Of a stretch of 61,677 nt of DNA, positions 15,434-23,872 are shown piece by piece; the stretch's first letter is position 1; each line of letters starts with the position of its first letter. Below the pieces are notes generated by a model. That model ran no database searches and was not told the origin of the DNA. It saw only the letters and a list, made by a program, of their open reading frames with translations. Source of the stretch: CAYUMU01 sp964445985 (lineage in GTDB: Bacteria; Planctomycetota; Planctomycetia; Pirellulales; S012-138); the NCBI GenBank assembly GCA_964445985.1, contig CAYUMU010000032.1, positions 1 to 61,677 on the forward strand. The letters are read 5' to 3'. A program made the position numbers and the translations under genes.

Positions 15434-16846
15434 CTACTTGGCGACGGCGTCTCGGTCTGCTTGGGCCATCTTTTCGAGACGGTCGAGCAGTTCTTTAACT
15501 CGGGCGGGTTCGGAATCGGCCAGGTTCTTCGTTTCGCTGGGGTCGGTTGCCATGTTAAACAGCTCGACCTTCGTGGGCTGGGGTTGCCCAAACGCGATCA
15601 GCTTCCAGTCTCCATATCGCAGCGAAACCGCTCGCCAGGAAGGGCCGACCGTGTAGATGGGTCGGGCGGGGAGCGGCGAACCTTCGAGCAACAAGGGGCC
15701 GATGTTGGCTCCGTCCCATTTCAGGTCGCCCTCGGGCTGGGATTGAGCCAAAGCGCAAAAGGTGGGCATCCAGTCGGTGATTTGCACGGGGCTGTTGGCT
15801 TGCCCTGGCTTGATGCGAGCCGGCCAGGAAACGAGGGTGGGCACGCGGGTGCCGCCTTCATAAACGTCGCCTTTCTGTCCGCGCAGTGGCAAGTTGTTGC
15901 CGGTTAGCCGGCCGTTGGGGCAGTTGTCGTCGGGATACTTGAGGTCGTTGTTTTCGGCCGTGCTGCCGCCATTGTCGCTGGTGAAGACGAGCAGGGTGTT
16001 GTCGCGGAGGTTGGCCTTTTCGAGAGCGGCGATGATGCGGCCGACCGAGTCGTCGAGGTGCATCACGCAGGCCGCGTAGTGGCGAGGCACCTCGCCGGTG
16101 ATCGATGCCGGCACGCGCTCCAGCCACTCGGCAGGCTCCTTGATCGGCAAGTGAACCGCCGTGAACGGAACGTAGAGAAAGAACGGGGCATCGCCCCGCG
16201 ACTCGATCCATTGCACGGCTTCGTCGGTGAGCAGGTCGGTCACGTGCTTGGGTTCTTCGAGCAGTTTTTCATTGCGGTGCCAGGTGACGGAGTAAGGGCC
16301 CTTTTTGTAACGATGGTTCCAAGGGCTGACGCCTCCGGCCAGCGAACCGTAGGAATGATCGAAACCAAAATGGTTGGGCCCCCACTCGGGGAGCGACCCC
16401 AAGTGCCATTTGCCGATCAGGCAGGTGTCGTAACCGGCGGCCTTGAGTGCCCTGGGGAGCGTGACCGTGTTGGTGGGCAGGGCCAAAGAATTTGTGGGCG
16501 CCGTGACGCCAAACCGGCTCCAGCAGCGGCCTGTCAACAAACCGGAGCGGGTAGGACTGCAAACTGGCGCAACATAATGCTGTGTGAGTTCGAGCCCTTG
16601 CTTCGCGAGGCGGTCGAGGTGGGGAGTCGGGGCGTTGCCACCATGAAAGGCAACATCGGCCCAGCCAAGGTCGTCCGCAAGTATAAGTACGATATTTGGC
16701 ACACCCGATTCCGCCGTGTTTTCCTCGCCAGTCGCCGTTCGTCTTGACCATTCCGCGAAAACGAAGACAGCCATGAGTGTGGCAAACGCGTGTAGTAAAC
16801 GACGATTCAATCGAGACGGAGGCCCGAGGCGCAGGCGAGGCGACAT
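15434..16846 (-). CDS. Type I sulfatase, exported
   Basis: From ATG 16846 the product has 470 residues. A signal anchor lies at about 16-33 (LLHAFATLMAVFVFAEW). The catalytic core opens with PNIVLILADDLGW at 50-62, with metal-binding Asp58 and Asp59. The formylglycine motif CSPTRSGLLTGR begins at Cys96. Further family marks are GKWHLG, the FTSDNGG metal site, and KGDVYEGGTRVP, which points to arylsulfatase A-like family members. Maturation of Cys96 needs a formylglycine-generating enzyme encoded elsewhere. The substrate cannot be read from sequence; neighbouring glycan genes suggest a sulfated polysaccharide. A TTG at 16885 is an alternative start. Confidence 0.92.
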   Translation of the reverse strand: MSPRLRLGPPSRLNRRLLHAFATLMAVFVFAEWSRRTATGEENTAESGVPNIVLILADDLGWADVAFHGGNAPTPHLDRLAKQGLELTQHYVAPVCSPTRSGLLTGRCWSRFGVTAPTNSLALPTNTVTLPRALKAAGYDTCLIGKWHLGSLPEWGPNHFGFDHSYGSLAGGVSPWNHRYKKGPYSVTWHRNEKLLEEPKHVTDLLTDEAVQWIESRGDAPFFLYVPFTAVHLPIKEPAEWLERVPASITGEVPRHYAACVMHLDDSVGRIIAALEKANLRDNTLLVFTSDNGGSTAENNDLKYPDDNCPNGRLTGNNLPLRGQKGDVYEGGTRVPTLVSWPARIKPGQANSPVQITDWMPTFCALAQSQPEGDLKWDGANIGPLLLEGSPLPARPIYTVGPSWRAVSLRYGDWKLIAFGQPQPTKVELFNMATDPSETKNLADSEPARVKELLDRLEKMAQADRDAVAK

Positions 16847-17178
16847 GTCGAAACCGCTTTTTTGGCTGAGGGATCGAGAATTCAAGACCAGTGGCGTTAA
16901 TGCAAACCACGGGGATCGGAAGGACCGCGCTTGAGTATCGACACGCGTTGAACGCGGGTCAATGTTTTTGGTCCTGGCGAGGCGATCGCATCGAACGAAA
17001 GAGTGAACCCAAGTCTCCGCTATTGGCGATAGGTGAGGTCGGTCCCAGGATCGGTAGGCCTGGTCTCCTCGGTGGTCAGGCGAATATCAAGAGTTGCTTT
17101 CGCCGGGCGCTTGGTTCATAACTCGATGGAGTTCTCGACGGTTTCCCGTTTTCTCGGTTTGTCGATCAGGTAGAGCGA
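16847..17178. other. Divergent promoter region
   Basis: These 332 bases separate the minus-strand sulfatase from the plus-strand hydrolase and should contain both promoters. I see no consensus pair that stands out. AGGTAGAG just before 17179 can serve as ribosome binding site for the hydrolase. No gene is visible. Confidence 0.4.
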
Positions 17179-18279
17179 ATGATGACTTTCGTGTGCCCTG
17201 CTTCACGTGGTCCGGCCATTTCCACATTCATTCTCGCGGTAACGCTGGCCGGCATGGGCCTGGGATTCGGACAAACCAGCTGGGGACAATCGGCGGCAAC
17301 AGCCCCCCAAGACGCCGCGGCCGCGCGAGCGGTGGAAGCGCCGGTGGTTGCCGCGAAGCCCGAACCCTTGAACTACCAACCGCTCACGATCGAGGTGGCG
17401 AGTTCGCAGGATCAAACTCCGCAGCCATGTCGGCTGGATGTACCGCTGGACTACGATCCCAACACGCCTGCCGTGCCGCTGGTGGTTTTGCTGCATAGCT
17501 GGAGCGGCGATTACCGACAGGGGAACAAGGAATTGGAGCAGTTGGTGGCGGCCCGGGGTTGGCTGTGCGTGATGCCCAACTTCCGCGGACCCAATCAACA
17601 GCCTGAAGCATGCGCCAGCTCCCTGGCCCAGGCCGATATTCTGGACGCCGTGGACTGGGTGAAATCGCGGTATCGAATCGACCCCCGTCGTATTTACCTG
17701 TGCGGGGCGTCGGGGGGCGGACACATGACGATGATGATGGCCGCCCAATACCCCGACCGGTGGAGGGCAGCGAGCGCATGGGTTGGCATTAGCGACCTGG
17801 TGGCCTGGCATGCGCGGCATGCAGGCGACAATTACGGCAAAATGCTGCGGCTTTCCTGCGGCGGCGCGCCAGGCGACAGCCAGCAGGTCGATGCCCAGTA
17901 CCAGGCACGTTCGCCGATTCACTTTCTCGCAGGCGTGGGCGACTTGCCGCTGGACCTGGCCGCCGGCGTTCACGATGGCCACCGCGGTTCGGTGCCGATT
18001 GCCCACACGTTGAACGCGTTCAATGTGATTGCGACGGCCCACCAGGCAACCCCCGTGAGCGCCGCGGAGATGGAGGAAATTGGCCGCGGAGACGGGCGGT
18101 TGAAGTCACCCCAGGCCGGCGACGAACTGCATGACAAGGCTTGGGGGCGAGACGTCTACCTTCGTCGCCAGGCCGGCAAATCGCGGGTGACGATCTTCGA
18201 AGGAGGGCACGAGGGAATACCCGCCGCCATGCTGGATTGGTTTCTCCAGCACGGCGGGCAAGGCATTCCGAAACGCTGA
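17179..18279 (+). CDS. Secreted alpha/beta hydrolase (prolyl oligopeptidase/esterase type)
   Basis: This 366-residue protein has a signal peptide (to about residue 34, with ISTFILAVTLAGMGLGFG). The hydrolase core follows: VPLVVLLHSWSGDYRQGN near 98-115 supplies the oxyanion region, YLCGASGGGHMTMMMA near 173-188 holds the nucleophile serine in GxSxG, and GGHEGIPAAMLDWF near 341-354 supplies the catalytic histidine. Sequence of this kind fits an esterase or S9-like peptidase acting on extracellular esters or peptides. It sits between the sulfatase and the LRR-DUF1549 gene, each probably with its own promoter. AGGTAGAG lies upstream of the ATG. Confidence 0.85.
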   Translation: MMTFVCPASRGPAISTFILAVTLAGMGLGFGQTSWGQSAATAPQDAAAARAVEAPVVAAKPEPLNYQPLTIEVASSQDQTPQPCRLDVPLDYDPNTPAVPLVVLLHSWSGDYRQGNKELEQLVAARGWLCVMPNFRGPNQQPEACASSLAQADILDAVDWVKSRYRIDPRRIYLCGASGGGHMTMMMAAQYPDRWRAASAWVGISDLVAWHARHAGDNYGKMLRLSCGGAPGDSQQVDAQYQARSPIHFLAGVGDLPLDLAAGVHDGHRGSVPIAHTLNAFNVIATAHQATPVSAAEMEEIGRGDGRLKSPQAGDELHDKAWGRDVYLRRQAGKSRVTIFEGGHEGIPAAMLDWFLQHGGQGIPKR

Positions 18280-18322
18280 TGGCGATGCGGGAGGCAGTGG
18301 CCGCCTCCCCCCCCAAAATAGG

Positions 18323-18351
18323 TTGGACCCATTCGCCGTGGCTGATACAAT
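18323..18351 (+). promoter_or_regulatory. Putative extended -10 promoter
   Basis: TTGGAC at 18323-18328 and TACAAT at 18346-18351 are 17 bases apart, and TGA before TACAAT gives an extended -10 element. The start of transcription would be near 18358. That argues against translation from the TTG at 18323 and for the ATG at 18416. Confidence 0.45.
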
Positions 18352-18415
18352 CGCCGAGCCAGTGAAATGTGCTCGCTCTGCCTGCCCCCGCCATACGCCA
18401 ACCGAGAGCCCCCGC

Positions 18416-21400
18416 ATGCTCTTTTCCGTTCTGTCATTTTGCCGATGCGCCTTGGCCGGCCTGGGTTGGATGCTGCTACTTGGCCCGGCAGCCAGGGCCG
18501 ATTCCGCCAGCGAAGCGAAGGCGCTACCCCGCCTGCGCATGGTCGCTTCCAGTGTGCAGAACCACCGAGACGGCACCGTTCGATTCCTGCGGCTGAGCAA
18601 GCCTGGAATAACCGACGAGCGATTGGAAGTGCTGTCGGAGTTTCCCGCGACGGAATACCTGGCAATTGTGACACCGGGGGCCACGGCCGCTGGTTTCGCC
18701 CCGATCGCTTCGCTCAAGCAGCTCGATACGCTGCTCTTGGCCGGCTCGGGAATCACCGACGCGGGTCTGCAAGTTCTGCGCGAGTTGCCCAAGCTGGAGC
18801 GGCTCTATTTGGATGATAGCCCCATTACCGATGAGGGCCTTGAGACGCTCTCGCAGATTTCATCGCTCCGCGTATTATCGCTGAAGCGAACCGCCGTTAC
18901 CAATGCAGGGCTGCGGCGCCTGCCCGCGTTAAGCCAACTGGAAGTGCTGCTGCTCGATGAAGTCAAGATCGACGACTCCAGCCTGGCGGTGATCGGCCAA
19001 TGGGAAAAACTCAAGACGCTGCAACTCAACGGCACTTTGGTCCGAGGCAGCGACCTGAGCGCGCTAGCCAAGCTCAAAAGCCTGGAGTCGCTCGACCTTT
19101 CGGACTGTCCGCTTCGCGATTTGGACGTTAAGACGTTGGCTTCGCTGCCCCAGCTAAAGACGTTGAATCTGCACCATACCCAACTGGCCGCGGAATCGCT
19201 CGACGCGCTGGCAGCGACGCTCCGCAAACGCAAGGGGGGGCTGTTTGGCTTGCCTTGGAACCCGCCACAAGCGGCAACGACATCGCCCACGACAAAGTCC
19301 GGGTCGCAATCTGGCCAAGCGCCGCTGGCCCTGGGCGAGATCTTGGCGCCGGTGACGCTCCGGTTTGCCTCGGAGCGCCCCGCCGACGGCGCCGCGCAAA
19401 CACCCGATTTTCAGCGGCATGTGCTGCCCTTGCTGGGAAGATTGGGCTGCAACGGCCGGGCCTGTCATGGTTCTTTCCAAGGCCAGGGCGGTTTCCGGCT
19501 GTCGATGTTTGGCTACGATTTCGCCGCGGACCACCAGGCCCTGACGGCTGGCGAAGCCCCCCGCGCGCAGTTGAAAAAGCCGGCGGAGAGCTTGATCCTG
19601 CGGAAGCCAACTTCGGCCGATGAGCACGGCGGTGGCGAGCGATTTCGCCCCGGAGGTTGGGAATATCACCTGCTGCATGCTTGGATTGCCGGCGGAGCGC
19701 CGCCACTGGCCGCCGAGGCGGCTCAATTCGATCGGCTGGAAATCACGCCTGCCGAGATCGTGTTCAACAACGACGGCGAAAAGCAACCACTGCGGGTGAT
19801 TGCCGTGTGGTCGGATGGGAGCCGCGAAGATGTGACGCCGCTGACCCGCTTCTTGAGCAACGATGACGCCGTGGCGACGGTTACGGCCGATGGCGTCGTC
19901 GCCAGCAGCGGCGCCGGCGACACGCACATTGTGTGCTTCTACGACAATGGCGTGCATCCCGTGCCGGTGTTGCGGCCCTTTGCTCAACAAGCAGATCAGC
20001 CCTATCCGGCCCTCCGTGCCGCCACGCCAATCGATGAGTTCATCAACGGCAAGCTGGCCAAGCTGCGAATTGTGCCGGCGGAATTGTGTACCGACGATGA
20101 ATTCTTGCGGCGCGTGAGCCTGGACCTGATTGGCACCCTGCCCACGCCGGAAGAAATTCGCGCATTTCTGGCTGATACCGCCTCGGACAAACGGACCAGG
20201 AAGGTCGAGGAACTTTTGGAACGACCGGCCTATGTGGCCTGGTGGACCGTGCGGCTCTGCGATCTGACCGGGGAGAACAGCGGTTATTTGGGCAGCACCG
20301 AAATGGCTTCGGTGGTAAGCGAGCAGTGGCGGACATGGATGGAACGCCGCGTGCGCGACAACGACGGCTGGGACAAGATTGCCGCGGGCATCATTCTTGG
20401 TACGAGCCGGAAGCCAGGCCAAACCTACGACGAATATGTTCAGGAGCAATCGGCTTTCACTCGCCGCAACGAGCCGGCCGATTTCACCGCGCCAGGCAAC
20501 AGCATGCCCCACTATTGGTATCGCTCGAACCAGTCGCTGCCCAAGGACAAGGCCTTGGCGTTCGGGTACGCCTTTCTGGGTGTGCGGCTTCAGTGTGCCG
20601 AATGTCACAAGCACCCGTTCGATCAATGGTCGCAGCAAGACTTCGAACAGTTCACCGCGTTTTTTACCCGCATTCAAACGGGCACTGCGCCCGATGCGCT
20701 GGCGGCCCAAAACGAAACCAAGGCCATGCTGGGCGTGCCGACCAAGCTGAATACGGCCTCGCAGCGACGGCAAAGCTATCTGGCCGTGGCGGCCGAAGGG
20801 CGTGTCATTCCCTGGAACGAGGTCTACATCGACGCGCCCGGCGACAAGCCTCAGCCAGCCCGACTGCTGGGCGGAGAAGCACTCGATCTGAGCCAGCATC
20901 AAGATCCGCGCGTTCCGCTGATGAATTGGCTGCGTGAGCAGGATAACCCTTATTTTGCCACGGCTTTTGTGAATCGCATGTGGGCCAACTATTTCAACGT
21001 GGGCATTGTCGATCCGCCCGACGATTTGAACCTGGCCAACCCGCCCAGCAATCGCGAACTGCTGGACTATCTCACGCGGAACTTCATCGCCCACGACTAC
21101 GACATGCAGTGGCTCCATCGCGAGATCACGACCAGCGATGCCTATCAACGCAGTTGGCGAACCAACGCCAGCAATCGCGCCGACCCGCGGAACTTCAGCC
21201 ATGCCGTGGTGCGGCGGCTGCCAGCGGAAGTGGTGGTCGACGCCATCACGCAATCCACGGCGAATACGGCAGCGCTCAAAGAGGTGAACACCAAAGTCCT
21301 GGGCCGCACGATCAATCACCATCCGCGCAGCTATCAAGCCCGCACCCTGGAATACTCGCTGTTGGTCTTTGGCAAGCCGCTGCGAACCACCAACTGCGAC

Positions 21401-21700
21401 TGCGAACGGCAAACCTCGCCCACCTTGTTGCAATCGCTCTATTTGCGGAACGACGAAGAGATCTTTCAAAAGATGCGTCGGGCTGACGGTTGGGCCAGCG
21501 AACTGCGGAAAGCGCCCGAACCGCCGGCTTGGGAGAAGATCGTGGAGGAAGCCTATTTGCGAACGCTCAGCCGGTTGCCCACCGCCGCGGAGCGTGCGGA
21601 TTGTGCCCAATATTTGGCCGACGTGGCGCAGCCTGACGAAGCCCTGCAAGATCTGTTGTGGGTTTTGCTGAACACGCACGAGTTTGTTACGAATCACTAA
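18416..21700 (+). CDS. LRR - Ig-like - DUF1549/DUF1553 cytochrome-like protein
   Basis: From ATG 18416 the product has 1094 residues, with a signal peptide (about 1-27). Residues about 45-290 are seven or more leucine-rich repeats of the type LDTLLLAGSGITDAGLQVL. A CNGRACHG (C-x4-CH) motif near 344-351 begins the cytochrome-like part, then a Big_2-like Ig domain (about 440-515, RVIAVWSDGSREDVTPLTRF). DUF1549 follows (about 535-750, DEFLRRVSLDLIGTLPTPEE), holding a canonical CAECHKH heme-type site near 725. DUF1553 occupies the end (about 830-1090, NPYFATAFVNRMWANYFNVG). A DUF1501 gene lies 100 bases downstream. Periplasmic electron transfer is plausible but unproven. The LRR fusion is unusual. 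Confidence 0.88.
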   Translation: MLFSVLSFCRCALAGLGWMLLLGPAARADSASEAKALPRLRMVASSVQNHRDGTVRFLRLSKPGITDERLEVLSEFPATEYLAIVTPGATAAGFAPIASLKQLDTLLLAGSGITDAGLQVLRELPKLERLYLDDSPITDEGLETLSQISSLRVLSLKRTAVTNAGLRRLPALSQLEVLLLDEVKIDDSSLAVIGQWEKLKTLQLNGTLVRGSDLSALAKLKSLESLDLSDCPLRDLDVKTLASLPQLKTLNLHHTQLAAESLDALAATLRKRKGGLFGLPWNPPQAATTSPTTKSGSQSGQAPLALGEILAPVTLRFASERPADGAAQTPDFQRHVLPLLGRLGCNGRACHGSFQGQGGFRLSMFGYDFAADHQALTAGEAPRAQLKKPAESLILRKPTSADEHGGGERFRPGGWEYHLLHAWIAGGAPPLAAEAAQFDRLEITPAEIVFNNDGEKQPLRVIAVWSDGSREDVTPLTRFLSNDDAVATVTADGVVASSGAGDTHIVCFYDNGVHPVPVLRPFAQQADQPYPALRAATPIDEFINGKLAKLRIVPAELCTDDEFLRRVSLDLIGTLPTPEEIRAFLADTASDKRTRKVEELLERPAYVAWWTVRLCDLTGENSGYLGSTEMASVVSEQWRTWMERRVRDNDGWDKIAAGIILGTSRKPGQTYDEYVQEQSAFTRRNEPADFTAPGNSMPHYWYRSNQSLPKDKALAFGYAFLGVRLQCAECHKHPFDQWSQQDFEQFTAFFTRIQTGTAPDALAAQNETKAMLGVPTKLNTASQRRQSYLAVAAEGRVIPWNEVYIDAPGDKPQPARLLGGEALDLSQHQDPRVPLMNWLREQDNPYFATAFVNRMWANYFNVGIVDPPDDLNLANPPSNRELLDYLTRNFIAHDYDMQWLHREITTSDAYQRSWRTNASNRADPRNFSHAVVRRLPAEVVVDAITQSTANTAALKEVNTKVLGRTINHHPRSYQARTLEYSLLVFGKPLRTTNCDCERQTSPTLLQSLYLRNDEEIFQKMRRADGWASELRKAPEPPAWEKIVEEAYLRTLSRLPTAAERADCAQYLADVAQPDEALQDLLWVLLNTHEFVTNH

Positions 21701-21800
21701 CACGGGGGGCCGTTCCCCGTTCTCTCGCTCGCCAAACCCAACACGTTGGGCGAGGTGGGGAAGGAATCCGGTCGCCCCCCGTACGATGCAGGAATTTCCG

Positions 21801-23144
21801 ATGGCGATCGCCGCGAATCATTGCCGTTCCCGCCGCACCTTTCTTCAATTGGGCGCGCTCGCCGGCGCGGGGCTTTCGCTGCCCCAGCTACTTCGGCTTC
21901 GCGGAGCCAACGCCGCCGAGGGTAGCGGCACTAAGGGCAGCAGCACCGAGGGCAGCGGCAAGCGCGGCCCCGCCACGGCCGACGCCTGCATTTTTGTGAA
22001 TCTAGGGGGCGGGGTGTCGCATTTGGATACGCTGGACATGAAGCCGAACGCCCCCAGCGACACGCAGGGGCCGTTCGCCCGCATTAATACGGCCCTGCCA
22101 GGCTTGCAGGCTTGCGAGCACTTGCCCAAGTTCGCCAGCATTGCCAATCGGTTTTGCTTGCTGCGCGGCATATCGCATTCGGCCGGGGCGCATCCGCAGG
22201 CGCAAACCTACATGTCCACCGGCAATCGGCCAGCGCCCGCGCTCTTGTACCCGTCGCTGGGGTCGGTCACCACCAAGGAGTTGCCCATCCGCGAGGACTT
22301 GCCGGGCTATGTGGCCATTCCCGATACGGAGTGGAATGCCGGCTACCTGGGCGATGCCTTCGCTCCGTTCAAAACCACCGAAGTTCCCCAAGCCGGCAAG
22401 CCCTTCGCGGTGCGCGGCATCACCCTGGCCCAAGGTCTTACCTTGGACAAGGTGGCTCAACGCAATCGGCTGCTCAGCCGGCTGAATCGTCGTTTCACCG
22501 AGGCCGATGCCAACAGTCAATTGCTCGAAGCGTTGGATACCTTCAGCCAGCAGGCCCATCACATGGTGACCTCGGCGCATTCGCAGGCGGCCTTCGATGT
22601 GAGCCGCGAGCCGGAGAGCATTCAGAAGTTATTCGCCGCCGATAACTTGAGCCAAAGCCTGTTGTTGGCGGCCCGGCTGGTGGAGCATGAGGTGCCGTTC
22701 GTCACGGTGACCAACCAGGGCTGGGACACCCATACCGACAATTTCCCGGGGCACGAGCGGTTGCTGGGACCGCTTGATGCCGGAGTGTTTGCTCTGGTGG
22801 AAACCCTGCGCCAAAAGGGCCTGTTGGGGCGCACGCTGGTGGTCATCATGGGCGAATTTGGCCGTACCCCCAAAATCAACGAAAACGTGGGCCGCGATCA
22901 CTGGCCGCAGGCGAACTGGTCACTGTTCATTGGCGGCGGCGTGCAAACCGGACAGATCATCGGGGCCACCGATGTCGGCGGAGTCGGGCCAACGGGAGAG
23001 GTCGACATCGCCCTGGATGATATTGCCGCCAGCATTTACCACGCCCTGGGCATCGACTTCCGCAAAGAATATTACACCAACACCAATCGGCCGGTGATGC
23101 TGGTGCCCGAGGGAAAAGTCATTCCAGGCCTGCTCCGCGGCTAA
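21801..23144 (+). CDS. DUF1501 protein, partner of the LRR-DUF1549 gene
   Basis: This 447-residue protein starts at ATG 21801; an in-frame ATG at 21786 is an alternative. A Tat-like signal (SRRTFLQLGALAGAGLSLPQ, about 10-29) is followed by a Gly/Ser/Thr linker and the DUF1501 domain: CIFVNLGGGVSHLDTLDMK, the PNAP and DTQGPF region, LPKFASIANRFCLLRGI, QGWDTHTDNF, MGEFGRTPKINENVGRDHWP, and the C-terminal PEGKVIPGLLRG. It follows the DUF1549/DUF1553 gene as in most planctomycete genomes, so the two products probably work together outside the cytoplasm. The molecular activity is not known. Confidence 0.92.
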   Translation: MAIAANHCRSRRTFLQLGALAGAGLSLPQLLRLRGANAAEGSGTKGSSTEGSGKRGPATADACIFVNLGGGVSHLDTLDMKPNAPSDTQGPFARINTALPGLQACEHLPKFASIANRFCLLRGISHSAGAHPQAQTYMSTGNRPAPALLYPSLGSVTTKELPIREDLPGYVAIPDTEWNAGYLGDAFAPFKTTEVPQAGKPFAVRGITLAQGLTLDKVAQRNRLLSRLNRRFTEADANSQLLEALDTFSQQAHHMVTSAHSQAAFDVSREPESIQKLFAADNLSQSLLLAARLVEHEVPFVTVTNQGWDTHTDNFPGHERLLGPLDAGVFALVETLRQKGLLGRTLVVIMGEFGRTPKINENVGRDHWPQANWSLFIGGGVQTGQIIGATDVGGVGPTGEVDIALDDIAASIYHALGIDFRKEYYTNTNRPVMLVPEGKVIPGLLRG

Positions 23145-23196
23145 GAGCGAAAGTATCGCTCGCGGATCACGAAGCAGCCCAGCGCGACCAGGCTTG

Positions 23197-23514
23197 CTAC
23201 CATTGGTCGGGCGGGTGCAGGCCGGGCACCACGCGGCGGGCCACGTCGGTTTCTAATTGCCCGAACAGTTGTTCGTGCCGGTCAATCACTTGGGCCAGCG
23301 ACGTCGCCAGTTTCTTGGCAACCGAGTACTGTAATACCACGCGCTGACGGGGCGCCGCGGATTGAGGAGCGGTGGAAGATCCCAGCGTCACGCCAAAATC
23401 GAGGATCAGTTCCTCCGGGGTGCTGGTCACCTGGCAAAAGTTTGCGTAAGCGCAACTCGGAGAATGGATTACAGAAGCCAGTTGGGCCGCCCTTGCGGCA
23501 TGTTCGGTGCTCAT
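23197..23514 (-). CDS. DUF3467 domain protein
   Basis: The ATG at 23514 gives 105 residues (MSTEHAARAAQLASVIHSPS). The frame is open to 23754 but the upstream part is basic and unrelated, so the shorter start is preferred. The core matches DUF3467: YANFCQVTSTPEELILDFGV, then RVVLQYSVAKKLATSLAQVI and a final ExLFGQLE helix. The family is small, cytoplasmic and uncharacterised. It is convergent with the DUF1501 gene upstream and divergent from the HTTM gene. Confidence 0.75.
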   Translation of the reverse strand: MSTEHAARAAQLASVIHSPSCAYANFCQVTSTPEELILDFGVTLGSSTAPQSAAPRQRVVLQYSVAKKLATSLAQVIDRHEQLFGQLETDVARRVVPGLHPPDQW

Positions 23515-23872
23515 CCTCAGACCGTGCCGAAGTAATTCGTAAGAGGGAGTTGCCGCGGGCAACATTCGATCGCAGGGATTGATCCTAAGAAAATGCGAGC
23601 CCCAGAGCGATCCCAAAAAGTATCGCGGCGTTCGATGTAGGAATTCAGGTCGGGCCGGATACGCTGCGACGAAAATTCCGATCTTTCCGTGGAGGAGGGC
23701 CAAAGTTGCCCGGATTCTGCGTTGTAACATCGGTTGTCGGGGTTCGTTACGCATCGGTTAGAATGAGGTGAGGTAGGCTGGTTTCGGTTCCCCAACCAGG
23801 CCGTATCCGCCTTTTAAAAATGTTGAAGTCCGCAAACGTGTGTCGCCCTCGAAATTACGGACGACGTTTACC
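23515..23872. other. Divergent intergenic region
   Basis: These 358 bases lie between the DUF3467 and HTTM genes and should hold both promoters. The minus-strand frame here is continuous with DUF3467 but reads as Arg/Pro-rich filler. No gene or consensus promoter is clear. Confidence 0.4.

Noticed and set aside
19154..21703. 849-codon open frame on the minus strand
   Set aside because: It is antisense to the LRR-DUF1549/DUF1553 gene, whose domains are clear. The translation is Arg/His/Gln-rich without any domain. Long antisense frames are expected in GC-rich DNA.
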